The notes beneath the pieces were generated by a model that was not told the DNA's origin, searched no databases, and saw nothing but the letters and a program-made list of their open reading frames with translations. DNA of 64,000 bases from Erythrobasidium yunnanense (taxonomy: Eukaryota > Basidiomycota > Cystobasidiomycetes > Erythrobasidiales > Erythrobasidiaceae). Every line of letters starts with the position of its first letter. Position 1 is the first letter of the stretch. Of the stretch, positions 33,852-44,648 are shown one piece after another. The stretch lies in NCBI GenBank assembly GCA_001600175.1, contig BCJC01000004.1, forward strand, positions 620,001 through 684,000, written 5' to 3'. A program made the translations under genes and the position numbers.

Positions 33852-36091
33852 CTAGAATTCAAAGCCATCTTTACGGAAGCTGTCCACGTCCGCGCCCGGC
33901 TGTGCTCTTTCCGCGAGATCCGCCCTGTCCATGCAGAAGAGGGCTCTTCTGAGCGTATGCCACAGGTTCTCGCTTCCATCATCGCCTTCGATGGCCAAGT
34001 CTGGGTTCGCTTTCTTGCCGATCAGCTGATCTTTGCGATGCAGATCGAGTGCTGCCAATAGGTGTTCGGCAGCTTCGTGGAAGCAATTGATGTTCAAGCA
34101 TGACACGCCAAGATTGTAGATAGCTCGTGTGAAGGTAGGACGCAGCTCGAGTGCTTTACGATAGGCTTCAATGGCGTCTTCAGGCTGTCCTCCATTAGCC
34201 AGCGTGGCTCCGAGTCGGTTCCAGAGCAGGAAGTCCTATAGTCTTGCATAAGTAGGTAGTGTATCTGGCATAAAGAAGGGCACTCACATCTGGGCGCACA
34301 CTGAGGGCCGCTTCGAAGCAATCCTTGGCTCTTGCATAGTCTGAGCTGGTATAGAACAGGACTCCAAGCCCGCTCTGAACATCGGCATCTACTACTGAAG
34401 CTTTTGCATTCGTGTTGGAAGTCACCTGTCTAGCACCGGGACCAGCGATTGCAGCAGCGACAAACATCTGGATGATCCTTTCGGAGATCGCCCACGGAGA
34501 GGGTTGCGAGGATGCTTCAGAGAGCTTCTCTTTCGCGACTCCCGGATAGGCTGTTGTGATCCACTTCTCCAAGGTAGCGAAGGCTCGCATGTCCTGGCCT
34601 TCGTTGACATACGAGATGGCAAGCGACATCCATGCGCCCTCTCCTCCACCATCAGGGCAAGATACCGCTCGTCTGCGACAGCACGAGACGTCAGCACAAA
34701 ACGCTCATCGCTAGAAAGATGGGGATATACTTACTCTAATGCTTTGATCGCCTTCAGTTCCTTCTCATCTGCAGCCAAGGTATCTCCAAGTGCCCGCCAT
34801 GCTTCTCCTCTATGCTCATTCTGCTTACAAGCAGCCTCGAAGGCGAGAGCAGCCTCACTAAGCGGATGACCCTCTCTTAGTAGCCGCTGACCCTCAGCAA
34901 ACGGATCGAAGCTATCTAAGAATGGATTATCCTGCTCTTCTGCAAACGGATAGGGTTTCTGAGTAGCTTCTTGAAGCCACTCATCGAACTTAGCTGGATC
35001 GTAGCCCGCTGGGTATTCGCTTGCATCTTGTTCGTAGTCGTATTCTCCGCCATGCAAGTCTGCGAAATTGGTCCCGTACTGTGCTTCCCATGCCGCTAGC
35101 TCCTGATCGTCTAGCTGGGAGGTATCGAGGGTATCTCTTAAATTGCGCCATGTCTTCTCCAGACGCTTTGCGAAATCTGCATCGGTCTCCTCGTCCGCTT
35201 CGCGAACCGCTTCCTCGTCTTCCTGAACAGCATCTTGGAAAGGCTCAGGCATCTGAGCTGAAGCATCTTGTGTAGATGTCTTCGAGGATTCGGCCAGCTT
35301 AGCGAACTCTGCTTCCCAGGCGCTATGGTCGAGTTCGACGAAGCGTTCTTTCCCTTTAGAGCTTGCCTTCGTCGCCATAGGAGCTTGTTGGTATTGCATA
35401 GGAGGAGGAGCATACTGCATATAGTTGCCCATCATGCCGCCGCCAAAAGCTGGCTGATACTGGGCCATAGGATTCATAGCACTCTGGAAGATTGGCATCG
35501 AAGGCTGTTGTTGTACAGTAGCAGATGAAGCTTGTGGCTGCTGTTGGGAAGATGCGCCAGCAGGAGAGGCCAGATATGCTTGACGCCACGACTCGGCTGA
35601 AAGAACGTCAGTACCCAAAGCCTGTCTCGAATAGCGATAAATCATACCTTGCTGAGCTGGGCTTCCATTTGCGAATTGTCTAGCCCATTCTGGAGCTCAA
35701 AGTCAGTATAGATGCATAGTAAGCTCGCGAAGCAGATAGACGGACCAGGATTGCTTGGAGTAAGAGTCCCCGAGCCACTGTTGCTCCCATTACGCTGTTG
35801 ATGCTGATGGAAAGCAGCAATCTCCCTCTGCATTGCATCCATAGCAAAAGCATCACCGGGTATCTGTCCCGATTGACCGTTCTGAGTTACCATGAATCTG
35901 CTGAACTCTGCATCTTGAGCAGCAGGATTGGCATTGCCGTTCATCGTTCGCATGCTCGCATTGCTGCTTGATCCTGGCTGCGTGTGAACCCATCGGTCAT
36001 GCTGGCCAGCGCCGGCGTCTCGTTCGCTATGCTTGAGCAGCGACTGCAGCGGATTGACGGGTCCACAGTCTGGGCCATCAAGAAAGGACAT
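33852..36091 (-). CDS. PEX5: Peroxisomal targeting signal 1 receptor PEX5
   Basis: Seen: the N-terminus MSFLDGPDCGPVNPLQSLL has the conserved Cys (residue 9) used for ubiquitin-linked recycling. The disordered N-half holds W-x-x-x-F/Y motifs WARQF, WEAEF and WEAQY, the docking sites for PEX14 and PEX13. From about 34950 the frame reads NPFLDSFDPFAEGQRLLREG and then TPR repeats (EAALAFEAACKQNEHRGEAW; VQSGLGVLFYTSSDYARAKD; FEAALSVRPD) up to ENLWHTLRRALFCMDR near the end. Known: the TPR ring binds C-terminal SKL-type signals and carries matrix proteins into peroxisomes. Several introns are present, one between SNP and EWARQF. It is divergent from the permease with 116 bp between start codons. 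Confidence 0.93.
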
Positions 36092-36207
36092 GGTAGATAG
36101 ATAGATAGGTATACTCTTGATGTTTCCTGACTTCAATGCAAATTCAGGCTTTCAAGGCTTTCTCTCTTATCGAATCATCCGAAATTCAAGCTCAAACAGA
36201 TTCAAGA
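36092..36207. promoter_or_regulatory. Shared divergent promoter PEX5 / permease
   Basis: 116 bases between the two start codons, containing a short GATA repeat (about 36094-36109) next to the PEX5 start. Promoter role is inferred from the layout. Confidence 0.5.
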
Positions 36208-38936
36208 ATGTCCAAACAAGCTCTCGCCGACGACGACGCTCAAAGCTTCAGCAGTGACGAAGCTCAGCTTGTCAGTCTTGCTGGCTAAAGCTGCATGGTC
36301 GCTGGCTTCTTTTCCTCCGAAAAGCCCGCTCAAAATCTGAGAAGATCTCTTCTACGTAAATCGCAATTCATGGTGGTACAGTAGCCCTTGATACTTTCTT
36401 TCGCTCGTCTCGGTATATACTATCTACACACGGTTTATGCCCTCTTCGTCGCCTGCTCTCTCTCGCTGCTCTCCCTCCTCCTCCTGCTTCTCTCCGTTCC
36501 CCACAAAGTCTTGTCCTATCTTGGGTGATCGGTCGTGGTAAGGCATAGGATCTTGTCCTTCGATAGACAAGTATAATACTGACTAGGCTCTTGCCCAGGT
36601 GGGAGTGAGTGAGAGCTCCAGCGAGAGCAGGCGGCGTCGAAGTGCGCCGAGACTCCCGAGGAATGCACAACGGGTGCTGTAGAGGCTGCGCTGCGCTCAT
36701 CTGCTAGATCATTCGTCTCTCCAATCATCACACTGGTCCGCTGCTTCGTCTTGCGAAGGCTTGCGACCGGTGTGTAGGGGATGTCAGATCGCAAAGGCAA
36801 TGAGCAAAGCGCAGTCTCTCGGCTGAGATCATACCGTTCGAACCTGAATCACAAGATAATGCTTGCGTAGGGATCGTGCTTTTCTTGACAATCCTCCTTA
36901 CCGTCGAGTCTCCCTTCCCTTGGTGCCTTCTCTCGGTCTCTCGTTCGTAAGACGGGAACCATGCGAGCAAGCGAGCGAAAGAGACTCCGTGTCGAGGTGT
37001 CAAGCTAGTGAACCTTCGTTCCTTCCCTGTCTACGGGGAAGAGCGTTTGTTCCTCGGAATCATCTATTTTCTTCGTGAAATAGATAGGAAGCAAACATCA
37101 TGCTGCTTTGTCACCCTTCACCTATTCACACTTTACATGTAATACTAACCTACGTGTTTTATCAGCGCGCGTTCGGCTACAAACAAGTATGTCGAGCTCG
37201 ATCCCCTCTGAACGGGGATACTTGGCTGACTGCCTCCTCTTAGGTCCTCCATCGATCCTGGGGACAGTGGGAGAACATATGTGCTTCCTTTTGCGCTCTC
37301 TACTTCGTTGGTGGTATTCGATATGTCTACTCCGTCGGTCTGCTCGCTGGCGGTCCTCCTGCCATTTGGTCCTCTTGGCTAGTCACGATCGTCTTCATGT
37401 GCATCACGGCTGCATCACTTGCAGAAGTATGTAGCTCCATCCCGCTTTCCGGCTCCATCTATATCTGGGCTGCCGAGTGCGGAGGACCCAAGTATGGCAG
37501 ACTTTGCGGGTTTCTAGTTGCGTTCTGGGTGCGTTGAGCCCTCTTGTCCTTTTCATGCATGAAACTAACGTTTCGGACAGGCAACTACCGCCTGGACGTC
37601 GTTCTTGGCCGGTATCAACCAAGGCACGACCAACTACCTTATGTCTGAGCTAGTCGTCTTTGGTGTTGCCGACCAGTTCCCAGGAGGACTGGACAGCTCG
37701 AACGTCAAATTCCGAGCAGTCGTATGGGTTCTCTCGCAGTTCTTCCTGTGGAGTGCCGTCATGGTCAACTGGATTCCGCGTGAGTGCAATCCATCTAGCC
37801 AGAGCGTCCATTTCACTGACAATACATCTACAGCCCGCGCCTTCCGATGGGTGTTCTTCGGGTCTGCTGCCATCATGATGCTCGACTGGCTCTTGACCCT
37901 CATTTGGCTACCAATCGGAGTTAGCAAGACGTACGGCTTCCAGGACCGATCTTTCTTCACCACCACCTACAATGGCACCGGCGCTCCTTCAGGCTGGAAC
38001 TGGGTTCTGTCATTCCTCTTCACCTCTGGCGTTCTTACCGGCTTCGATGCCTCAGGACATGTTGCTGAAGAGACCAAGAATGCAAGTTTGACAGCTGCCA
38101 GAGGCATCTTCTGGTCATGCTTCATCTCCGCCGTACTAGGAACACCTATCATCTTCCTATACCTCGCTTGCTCACCTGACCTCGACACGCTCTTCTCGCT
38201 TGGCGCTCCTCAGCCATTCGTCCTCATCTTCGAGATGGCCCTTGGCAAAGGCGGCCAAGTTGTAATGGTCGTCCTTTCCATCCTTGGTCTATGGCTCAAC
38301 ACCGTAATTGTCGTTATTGCTGCCTCCCGTCTGGTCTTCGCTATCGCAAGAGACGGTGTTCTGCCCGGATCAAGCTGGATTGGCAAGGTTCGACCGAACG
38401 GCCAGCCAAAGAACGCTGTCATCTTCACCGGCACTGTGGCCAGCATCATATTGTGCTCCATCCTGCCAAGTCCCGTTGCCTTCACAAGCTGTAAGGCACA
38501 TTCACATCTTCATTGCTGCATTAGCTGACTTTGGAGGTTTCTCGTAGTGATCTCGGCAGGAGGGTTGCCCACTATCGCTGCATATGCTTTCATTCCAGCT
38601 CTGAGAATCTTTGTTACGCCTGGCCAACTCAAACATGCAAAGTGGTCCCTTGGACGTCTCAGCACTCCCTTCTTGTGGATCTCGATGATCTGGAATCTCT
38701 TTATTCTTACTACCTTGATCTCACCCTACTTCTTCCCTGTTACCGCGGACTCATTCAACTTCGCACCAGTCATCTTCGGCGCTGTCACGATCTTCGCATT
38801 CGTGGCTTGGTGGGTCATTCCAGAGGACAGATGGCTATCTGCGAAGAAGATCAAGGAGATTCGAGATAACGAAGCCTATTCGAAGGCTACCTCTCCCAAG
38901 CCCTATGGCTCATCCAGCCACAAGGCAGTCGATTGA
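36208..38936 (+). CDS. APC-superfamily permease (amino acid / GABA / choline type)
   Basis: Seen: exons 36208-36270, 37166-37186, 37244-37528, 37581-37779, 37834-38490 and 38548-38936. Exon 1 ends SSDEAQL and joins across an 895-nt intron to the 21-nt exon RAFGYKQ, giving SDEAQLRAFGYKQVLHRSWG, the classic cytosolic start of fungal APC permeases. Hydrophobic helices then follow, including CGFLVAFWATTAWTSFLAGI, WVLSFLFTSGVLTGFDASGH (with the following VAEETKNA loop), and IILCSILPSPVAFTSL. About 535 residues and 11-12 helices, normal for the family. Known relatives import GABA (Uga4), choline (Hnm1) or amino acids at the plasma membrane; the substrate cannot be told from sequence. Long first introns are unusual here and may hold control elements. 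Confidence 0.88.
36271..37165 (+). other. 895-nt intron near the 5' end of the permease gene
   Basis: Donor GTCAGT after codon 21 and acceptor ATCAG after a good branch site (ACTAACC). Most other introns in this window are 50-100 nt. The centre is pyrimidine-rich on the plus strand (36430-36500). Open frames on either strand show no known domain. Confidence 0.7.
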
Positions 38937-39138
38937 GAGATTCATGCACGAAGCGATCGTCCTTCTCGGTGCTGGGACAATCACGCACATGACAAGGTCG
39001 ACTTGCCTCCCCCTATGGTAAATGAGTTTGCTACGTGAACATGAATAGATAGACAACGACAAGCTAGCCTCAACTGCGATGCACGAGTCCTGTTTTGAAA
39101 GAGCGAAAATTGAGAGAAATACAAACATGATTCCTGCT

Positions 39139-40664
39139 TCAGTCGCATAGTTCCGCCGCTTCGAGCAGCTTGTCTGACTGAATGTGTTGCTTGTTCGCTA
39201 GAGCCATCAGCTTGAGTATATGAGCCGACAAGTATTGTTTCTGTGACGAAAGATCAGCTATATGTCCACGTACGTGGTACATGATGTTGCCTGAACTTAC
39301 CAAGCTCGAATCTTCAGTCTTCTGCCAGCAATCCGCAAGGAAATCTGCGAAATCGTCTACCAGCTCTACGCTACTGGACACCTCGAGCAAAGCTGCCCGA
39401 TACTCGTGAACAGCACTCCCAACTGCATCTGTCCATTCTATCGAATCTATCGGAATCTCCTTCAAGCTCAACCCGTCTTTTGAAGGATTGGCGAGATCAA
39501 GGAGATGCCGTCTGGCCAGAATCATGCGCGCTTGACCAGCTTGACTATTTGTCGTGAATGTGTCCATATGTGACCGCACAGAAGTATAGATCTCTTCCAG
39601 AAGCACCGGTCGTAGCGGGGTTGGCAGGGGGCGGATCAGTCGCAACATATCCGCATAGATGGCTGCTTTGCCGGGAAAGGCTGCCAACGCATTCTGTAGA
39701 ACGATCTTGGCGATCCCTCCCTCCAGCACTGCATTCCTTCCTTGCGATTCTTTCGCCGCCTCAAGCTGCTTTTCGGCTTTCGCGACACTCTCTTCTGTAG
39801 GTTCCCCATCTACTTGCATGTCCTCCACGTCCAAATTGGCTTCTCCGCTCATGGCATCCTTGATTCCGAGTATCTCCCATCTTTTCCTCATCTTCTCGAC
39901 GAAGGCGATCTCCAGTCTCGCCCACTCCACCCATAGCAGACGTGCATCTTCTTCTCTTGCTCCTTTCGTAAAGCGGATGCCTCGCATTGCGAGTTTCCGG
40001 GCCGCGTCGATGTTTCCACCTCCAATCGTTGCCTCCGGCTGATCGTCTTCGAATGTGTTAATATCATCACGAGCATATGAAGCTGTTCCATCAGCCTCGA
40101 AGCGGATTGCCAATAGCCAGATTGCAGGATTTGTAGGATGTAACGTGAGAGCTCTTGCCAAGACTCTCGACACTTCGGGCGAGCTGTTCGACGTTCGCAA
40201 GACATGCGAAATATATTCTTGCCATAGTTTCGTACTACCGGGGACACGAGTAACGGAAGAGCTGTAGAGGGAGAGGATATGTCGAGAGATGGAATAATCA
40301 GAAACTGTAGGCCGGCCCTTAAGCTCTGCAAGCAATGCGTCAGAATGTGATCATGCTTGAGACATAATTGACATGGCTAGACTTGCTCATCTTGCTGCAT
40401 CGTAGCTTCCTGAGTTTTTCAAGCTTTTTTTCGTAATCGATGTATTCGAGCCAGTCGCGCTCATTGCTGCCTTTCCGGATGAGAGATGTCTCGTAGGCTG
40501 TACGTCGTTTGACAATCTCTGCTATTTCAGTCTGCAGAGAAGTTTCAGTACGATGATTCAAGGCTTTCCAGCTGGTCATGCCATACCCTCGTAAAGACCT
40601 TCTTCTTCTCGAGATCTCGCAGTTCTGGCAGTAGACGCTCCAAATTCAGCGATACGCGCTCCAT
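39139..40664 (-). CDS. UTP6: U3 snoRNP protein UTP6 (HAT repeats)
   Basis: Seen: start MERVSLNLERLLPELRDLEK at 40664, then an intron and EIAEIVKRRTAYETSL, NERDWLEYIDYEKKLEKLRK, closely following the Utp6 N-terminus. The large last exon (from about 40327) holds HAT-type helices with the W and Y/E pattern: TKLWQEYISHVL, NPAIWLLAIRFEADG and DARLLWVEWARLEIAF. Known: Utp6 is part of the UTP-B module of the small-subunit processome and is needed for 18S rRNA maturation in the nucleolus. About 470 residues, near the family norm. It converges on the permease with about 200 bp between stops. Confidence 0.85.
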
Positions 40665-41008
40665 GGCGAATACTGGAGAGTGATTGAGCAAAGCAAAGCC
40701 TTGCAAGCCGTCACGTGCAGAGGTATCGCAACAAATGTGTCCATGTTGTATAGCAGCGGTAAGCAAAGAGACTAGGCTACATGTGTAAATGAGGGAAGGT
40801 TGAATGGGAGTATGATGCGAGAAGTCTAGTTTGTCTATGTCCTGAGCGCCGCAACCGAGCAAGTAGGCTATTCTCGTCTGAAGAGCCAGGCTGCAAAGCA
40901 TATCGTCAGTATGTTGATATTTTCTAAGCAGATTCCAGCGGCTGACTATGTCGGATGAGGCAGACCTCGAGCAGAAAGCCGACCCCGTAAAGCTAGCCAA
41001 GGGATCAG

Positions 41009-41518
41009 CTAGACTTCTGACAGCTTGAATAAAGGTATGCTTACGATGTATGGGCCAGGTTTGACTTCATAGTGCTGCTTGTATCCGATGATAACGTACG
41101 CGAAGAGGACAGCTAGCGTGAAGAGGGCCATCTCGATGACCGTGAACTGAGACCGAAAGAAATGTCAGTCCTATCTGTACAATATAGGTGATCGAGAAAG
41201 GTGCTGCCGGGCTCACATGATACCAAATCAGTATCTCGGATCTGCCTTTGAACTTGCGTTCCAGTTGTGCTACGCCTGCGCATACGAAACAGATCACACA
41301 GATAGCTATCCAAGCGTATCCAAGATCTTTCGAGAGGTATATGGCGCTGAGAGGAGCTGAAAACAATGCAAAGCGTAAGCTATAGGATCGAGTTGGTAGG
41401 TGCATGAACAGGCCTTACCATAGACAGTGAAGGTGGAGATAGCGTTGAGCAGAGCGAATATAGCTACTGCAATAGAGAAGAGCACAGTGCCAGTCTTGCC
41501 CATGTAAGCTTTAGCCAT
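41009..41518 (-). CDS. Small membrane protein, three predicted helices
   Basis: Seen: three exons (41518-41419, 41356-41217, 41146-41009) give about 125 residues starting MAKAYMGKTGTVLFSIAVAI. Hydrophobic helices: TVLFSIAVAIFALLNAISTF, YAWIAICVICFVCAGVAQL and MALFTLAVLFAYVIIGY, with a basic loop (ERKFKGRSE) between the second and third. The end is either read through to LSEV-stop at 41009 or spliced with a 28-nt intron to a stop at 41005. I do not recognise the family. Inference: an integral membrane protein of an internal or plasma membrane. Confidence 0.6.
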
Positions 41519-42309
41519 CGCGGTAACTCTCAGAGTTTCGACGGGAGAAGGCAGGTAACGATATGCACAGGGGCTATGCGAAGCAGTATATAAGGGAGCG
41601 GAGGGCGAACGAATGTGTAAAAGCAAGAGGAGAGAGCCTGCTCGATTTGCGAAGAAAACCTCGATGCTTTGGCAGCGTGGATGAAAGAGGCGTCGAGTCT
41701 AGGTATAGCGACGGATGTTTGTATGAAAGTGGTAGTAAAGGGACTCGTGAACCGTCAGCCAGTAAGCTCACGAGCTGCGCCTTCTTTGTCGCGAGCCTGG
41801 AAGTGCATGGCCTGTGGACGTCAGCGAGAGGCGTCTCGACGCATGACGCAGGGGCAGCAGAGCAAGCACGTCGTTGTTAAAAGACTCTAGAGAGCTCGTA
41901 CCAGTGGGGAGGTGCTCGAGCAACGAGATCCCAGCTTCAAGGCGTCGACAAAAGCGCTTCGCACGGGCTTTAAGCGGGATCGCATTGGAAGTTAAGCTGT
42001 CCGCCATAGGAACCTTGAACTCTTGTACGGTTGGTAAGGATTGATTGGTACAGGAGTTGTGAGCGCTATGACAGCCAGATGCATGACGGCCCGTCGCGAG
42101 AGAGCTGGAATTTGGAGTCTCGACAGACTCAGCAGTCTGCATGTTGCTTTGACTGGATATACTCTGAATGCTAGACAGACGTCGACCTTCCGATTCAGAG
42201 TGATTTGTCCGAAAGGAAAGCAAGGACGAGGCGAGCAAAACACAGCAGGTAAGTTCCAGACTAATTGTATCGATGCGATCTAAGAGCCAGTATATGGTTG
42301 CTATAAGGG
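41519..42309. other. Intergenic with a possible short gene
   Basis: 791 bases. On the minus strand a frame from ATG 42007 (MADSLTSNAIPLKARAKRFC...) runs through a helix-like segment (RRLEAGISLLEHLPTG) to a basic Arg-rich end near 41768, with a GTACGA...CCACAG intron possible inside it. No family is recognised, and the same frame is open far upstream, so I do not call a gene. The first 100 bases upstream of 41518 should be the membrane-protein promoter. Confidence 0.35.
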
Positions 42310-43437
42310 TTACCCTGACGGTACAGCTTCTCTCAGTTCGAGACGTTTTGATGGAGCATACTTTCGCAAGGTCTGCTGAATAACTTCGCAGTCTTCGTAT
42401 GCCTGTAAATTTTGCCGCTTCTCGACTAAAAGACCGCGAACCTCTTTGATGTACTGACGATCCTTTCGCTTGTCGGTCGTTAGACACTCCATGGCTTGGC
42501 TTGTCTCCAAGATATCCTTGTCGAATTTTGGGATCAATTTGCGGATGAGAGAAGCTCCCGACAGGTGTCTGGCAGCGGGCGGCGATACCACCTTTCCTTG
42601 CTCGATGTTTTTGCGATACACAGTCAGTTCATGATGTGTATGACTTGCATACGAGTTGTATTGAACTCGATCTTCGGCGGATGTCACGGGGAACAGAGGT
42701 GACATGCGTTCTAGAGCATGCTCCAGCTCCCTTCTGATCGCCCCCAGCTTGCAGAACAAGCGGTCTTGGGAGCGAGTGTCTGCCGCTGCCATGGGTATGA
42801 AGACACTGGAAGTTGCAGACGATCTTCTCTCTTTCTTGCCCTGCGCCCAGTACTCTATGTCCTTATCGATGTCTTTCAGCGTTGCCTTGTGCTTCTTGCC
42901 GGGATCATCGGAGGACTCTGAGGCGGAGGACTGCGAGGGACAGGAACTCAAGGAGCGTGCTAAGCTAGGCGATCGGGGGGAAGCGGAGATCGACCTCTCT
43001 ACGAGCACGTCCGAATCAACTTGCGCTGCAGAAGCTGATCTGCTGGACTGAGGCTCTGAGGATATTGATCGAGAGCTGACGTGGGCTTTCTGACTGGGCC
43101 GAGAGGACATCATATGATATGCCGATCTTGCTGTGAATACTGAGCAGATGATGCTTGGCCACGAGCGGAAGTGACAGCGCTTGAGGGGACAAAGCTGTCT
43201 TTTGAGTCGCATTCGGAGGCGCTGTCTGGTGAAAGGTATACTGACGACAAACGGACAAGTGTCAGACAGAGTGGGCGAAAAGACTGAGGAGGTACTTTGG
43301 TGAAGTCTCACATAGTCCATGTCGCTGAACGCATGCCTAAGGAGACAGCCGGCTGACAGGGTCATTCCTCTGTGAGGATTGCCTCGGTAGGAGAGCACGG
43401 CTTGTTGCGTTGATGTCGGAGCGAGCAGCTTAGACAT
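42310..43437 (-). CDS. Hypothetical Ser-rich protein with coiled-coil C-terminus (start uncertain)
   Basis: Seen: an uninterrupted frame of 375 codons from ATG 43437 to the stop at 42310. The middle is Ser-rich (SISASPRSPSLARSLSSCPS), followed by a basic patch (DDPGKKHKATLKDIDKDIEY) and a charged, helix-rich C-terminus (ELEHALERMSP; FDKDILETSQAMECLTTDKR) that may form coiled coils. I do not recognise it. The ATG at 43437 overlaps the stop of the upstream ChaN-like gene by 8 bp, and a good intron signal (GTGAGA...GTCAG, about 43314-43244) lies in the first part. The true start may therefore be 43113 (MMSSRPSQKAHV), which would give 267 residues. Coding status of the C-terminal two thirds is fairly likely; the N-terminal part is open. 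Confidence 0.5.
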   Translation of the reverse strand: MSKLLAPTSTQQAVLSYRGNPHRGMTLSAGCLLRHAFSDMDYVRLHQSTSSVFSPTLSDTCPFVVSIPFTRQRLRMRLKRQLCPLKRCHFRSWPSIICSVFTARSAYHMMSSRPSQKAHVSSRSISSEPQSSRSASAAQVDSDVLVERSISASPRSPSLARSLSSCPSQSSASESSDDPGKKHKATLKDIDKDIEYWAQGKKERRSSATSSVFIPMAAADTRSQDRLFCKLGAIRRELEHALERMSPLFPVTSAEDRVQYNSYASHTHHELTVYRKNIEQGKVVSPPAARHLSGASLIRKLIPKFDKDILETSQAMECLTTDKRKDRQYIKEVRGLLVEKRQNLQAYEDCEVIQQTLRKYAPSKRLELREAVPSG

Positions 43438-44500
43438 CTACCGCTTCATAGACGATGATGCCATCCGCTATCGATAGCTCTGAGGCGGGTCTAGAGTCGC
43501 CTTGTTGAGTTGCTGATTCTGTTCTCCAGTAGCCGCCCTCATCTGGCTTGGTCGATATCCTTAGGATTGCTTCCTTCTCGCAAGCTCTTATGCGCTCCGG
43601 GACGCCCAGTCCAAAATCGCAATGTCCGCTTCCACAGATAACGAGAAGTAGCTCTTTCTTGTGCTCCCCGCCGTTGCCGTCTTCTTGTCTCTTCTGCATA
43701 GCGTGTACCTCTTCATCGATCTTCCACGCCATGACTGTGTCTTTGAAAGCCTGAGCTGCGCTAAGGCCATCCTGTTTGATCTCGCTTTCTTCCTCTAGAA
43801 CAGGCTTGTTCCCTCCGCTTATCATAGCTTTGATATATGCCGAGTGTTCTCTTGAGACGTGTAAATCTTTCCATCTATCCTCGCTGAACCCGCTTAAGAC
43901 GCCTGTGTTATGAATTCGTTCGTTCGTTTGTATGCCAGGGATCCCTTCGCGCATGATGATTCGCGCCCATTCTCTAGGTGGGAACCCAGCGACGATCTCA
44001 CTATTCACGTTCTCAAGCTCTCTTGCAAGCTGCAAGAAAGGCAGATATCCGAAGGTCGTCAATCGAAATCCTTCGCTCGATTTGCCATACTCAGTCTGTA
44101 GTGTCTCAGCGTCTCCATCTTTCGCGAAATTGCGTAGAAGAGGCTGTTGTAAGAGATTGAAATGCTCCATCAGGATCGTGACTTCGTAGTTCAAAGGAGG
44201 GGTCGCGAGCGCTTTTAGCAGACTGAGCTGGGCAGCTAGTACACGAGGCTGATGATGTTGTTCTCCAAAGATGATACATCGTAGAGGATGCGCAGACTGT
44301 TGTTGCTTTTCTTGCACGAAATCAAGGAGGGTGATGGATGGTTCGGCGTTGGCGTACTCGGACCAGGACACCTCGGTAGCATGGGAAGAGAGAGCAGCTG
44401 AAAATGTTATATGGGAAGAAGAGCGGACTGCGGTGGGAGATAAGCGCGAGACGAGTGACGAGACGGACATCGGTGTGATCGACAGAGGGTCAAGGTGCAA
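43430..44500 (-). CDS. ChaN-like haem-binding / Tiki-superfamily protein
   Basis: Seen: a single 356-codon exon. LRCIIFGEQHHQPRVLAAQL carries the GE-x-H motif, MEHFNLLQQPLL and FPPREWARIIMREG follow the family order, and LLLVICGSGHCDFGLGVPER is the C-terminal GxGH-x(4)-GxP motif. Known: bacterial ChaN is an iron-regulated lipoprotein that binds two haems, and the wider family shares a fold with erythromycin-esterase-type and Tiki proteins; fungal members have no firm role. The N-terminus (MHLDPLSITPMSVSSLVSRL, basic and Ser-rich) could be a mitochondrial presequence, best starting at the internal Met. It overlaps the downstream hypothetical gene's first ATG. Lacking introns is unusual here. 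Confidence 0.75.
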   Translation of the reverse strand: MHLDPLSITPMSVSSLVSRLSPTAVRSSSHITFSAALSSHATEVSWSEYANAEPSITLLDFVQEKQQQSAHPLRCIIFGEQHHQPRVLAAQLSLLKALATPPLNYEVTILMEHFNLLQQPLLRNFAKDGDAETLQTEYGKSSEGFRLTTFGYLPFLQLARELENVNSEIVAGFPPREWARIIMREGIPGIQTNERIHNTGVLSGFSEDRWKDLHVSREHSAYIKAMISGGNKPVLEEESEIKQDGLSAAQAFKDTVMAWKIDEEVHAMQKRQEDGNGGEHKKELLLVICGSGHCDFGLGVPERIRACEKEAILRISTKPDEGGYWRTESATQQGDSRPASELSIADGIIVYEAVDV

Positions 44501-44648
44501 GCAACTACGAGATACGAGAAACGGAGTAACAAAGCCGCAATAGCTGTACTGTCAAGGTGATAAAACCTGCTTGCTACCGGGCTCTGTCTATGCTACATGA
44601 GATTCCTTAACGTGCCAATTTGGCAGCGTATGCGTGTGTATTGTTTCA

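Noticed and set aside
36368-37003. Open frames on the minus strand inside the long permease intron
   Set aside because: Arg/Ser-rich, overlapping each other, no start context or family similarity; the intron is pyrimidine-rich, which leaves such frames open by composition.
29830-38936. A secondary-metabolite cluster made of the methyltransferases and the permease
   Set aside because: No polyketide synthase, NRPS, terpene synthase, P450 or pathway regulator is present, and PEX5 lies between them.
40545-41000. A 151-codon minus-strand frame running into the UTP6 start
   Set aside because: It overlaps the UTP6 first exon and leader, starts without a clear ATG and has no similarity; UTP6 itself is well supported in the other frame.
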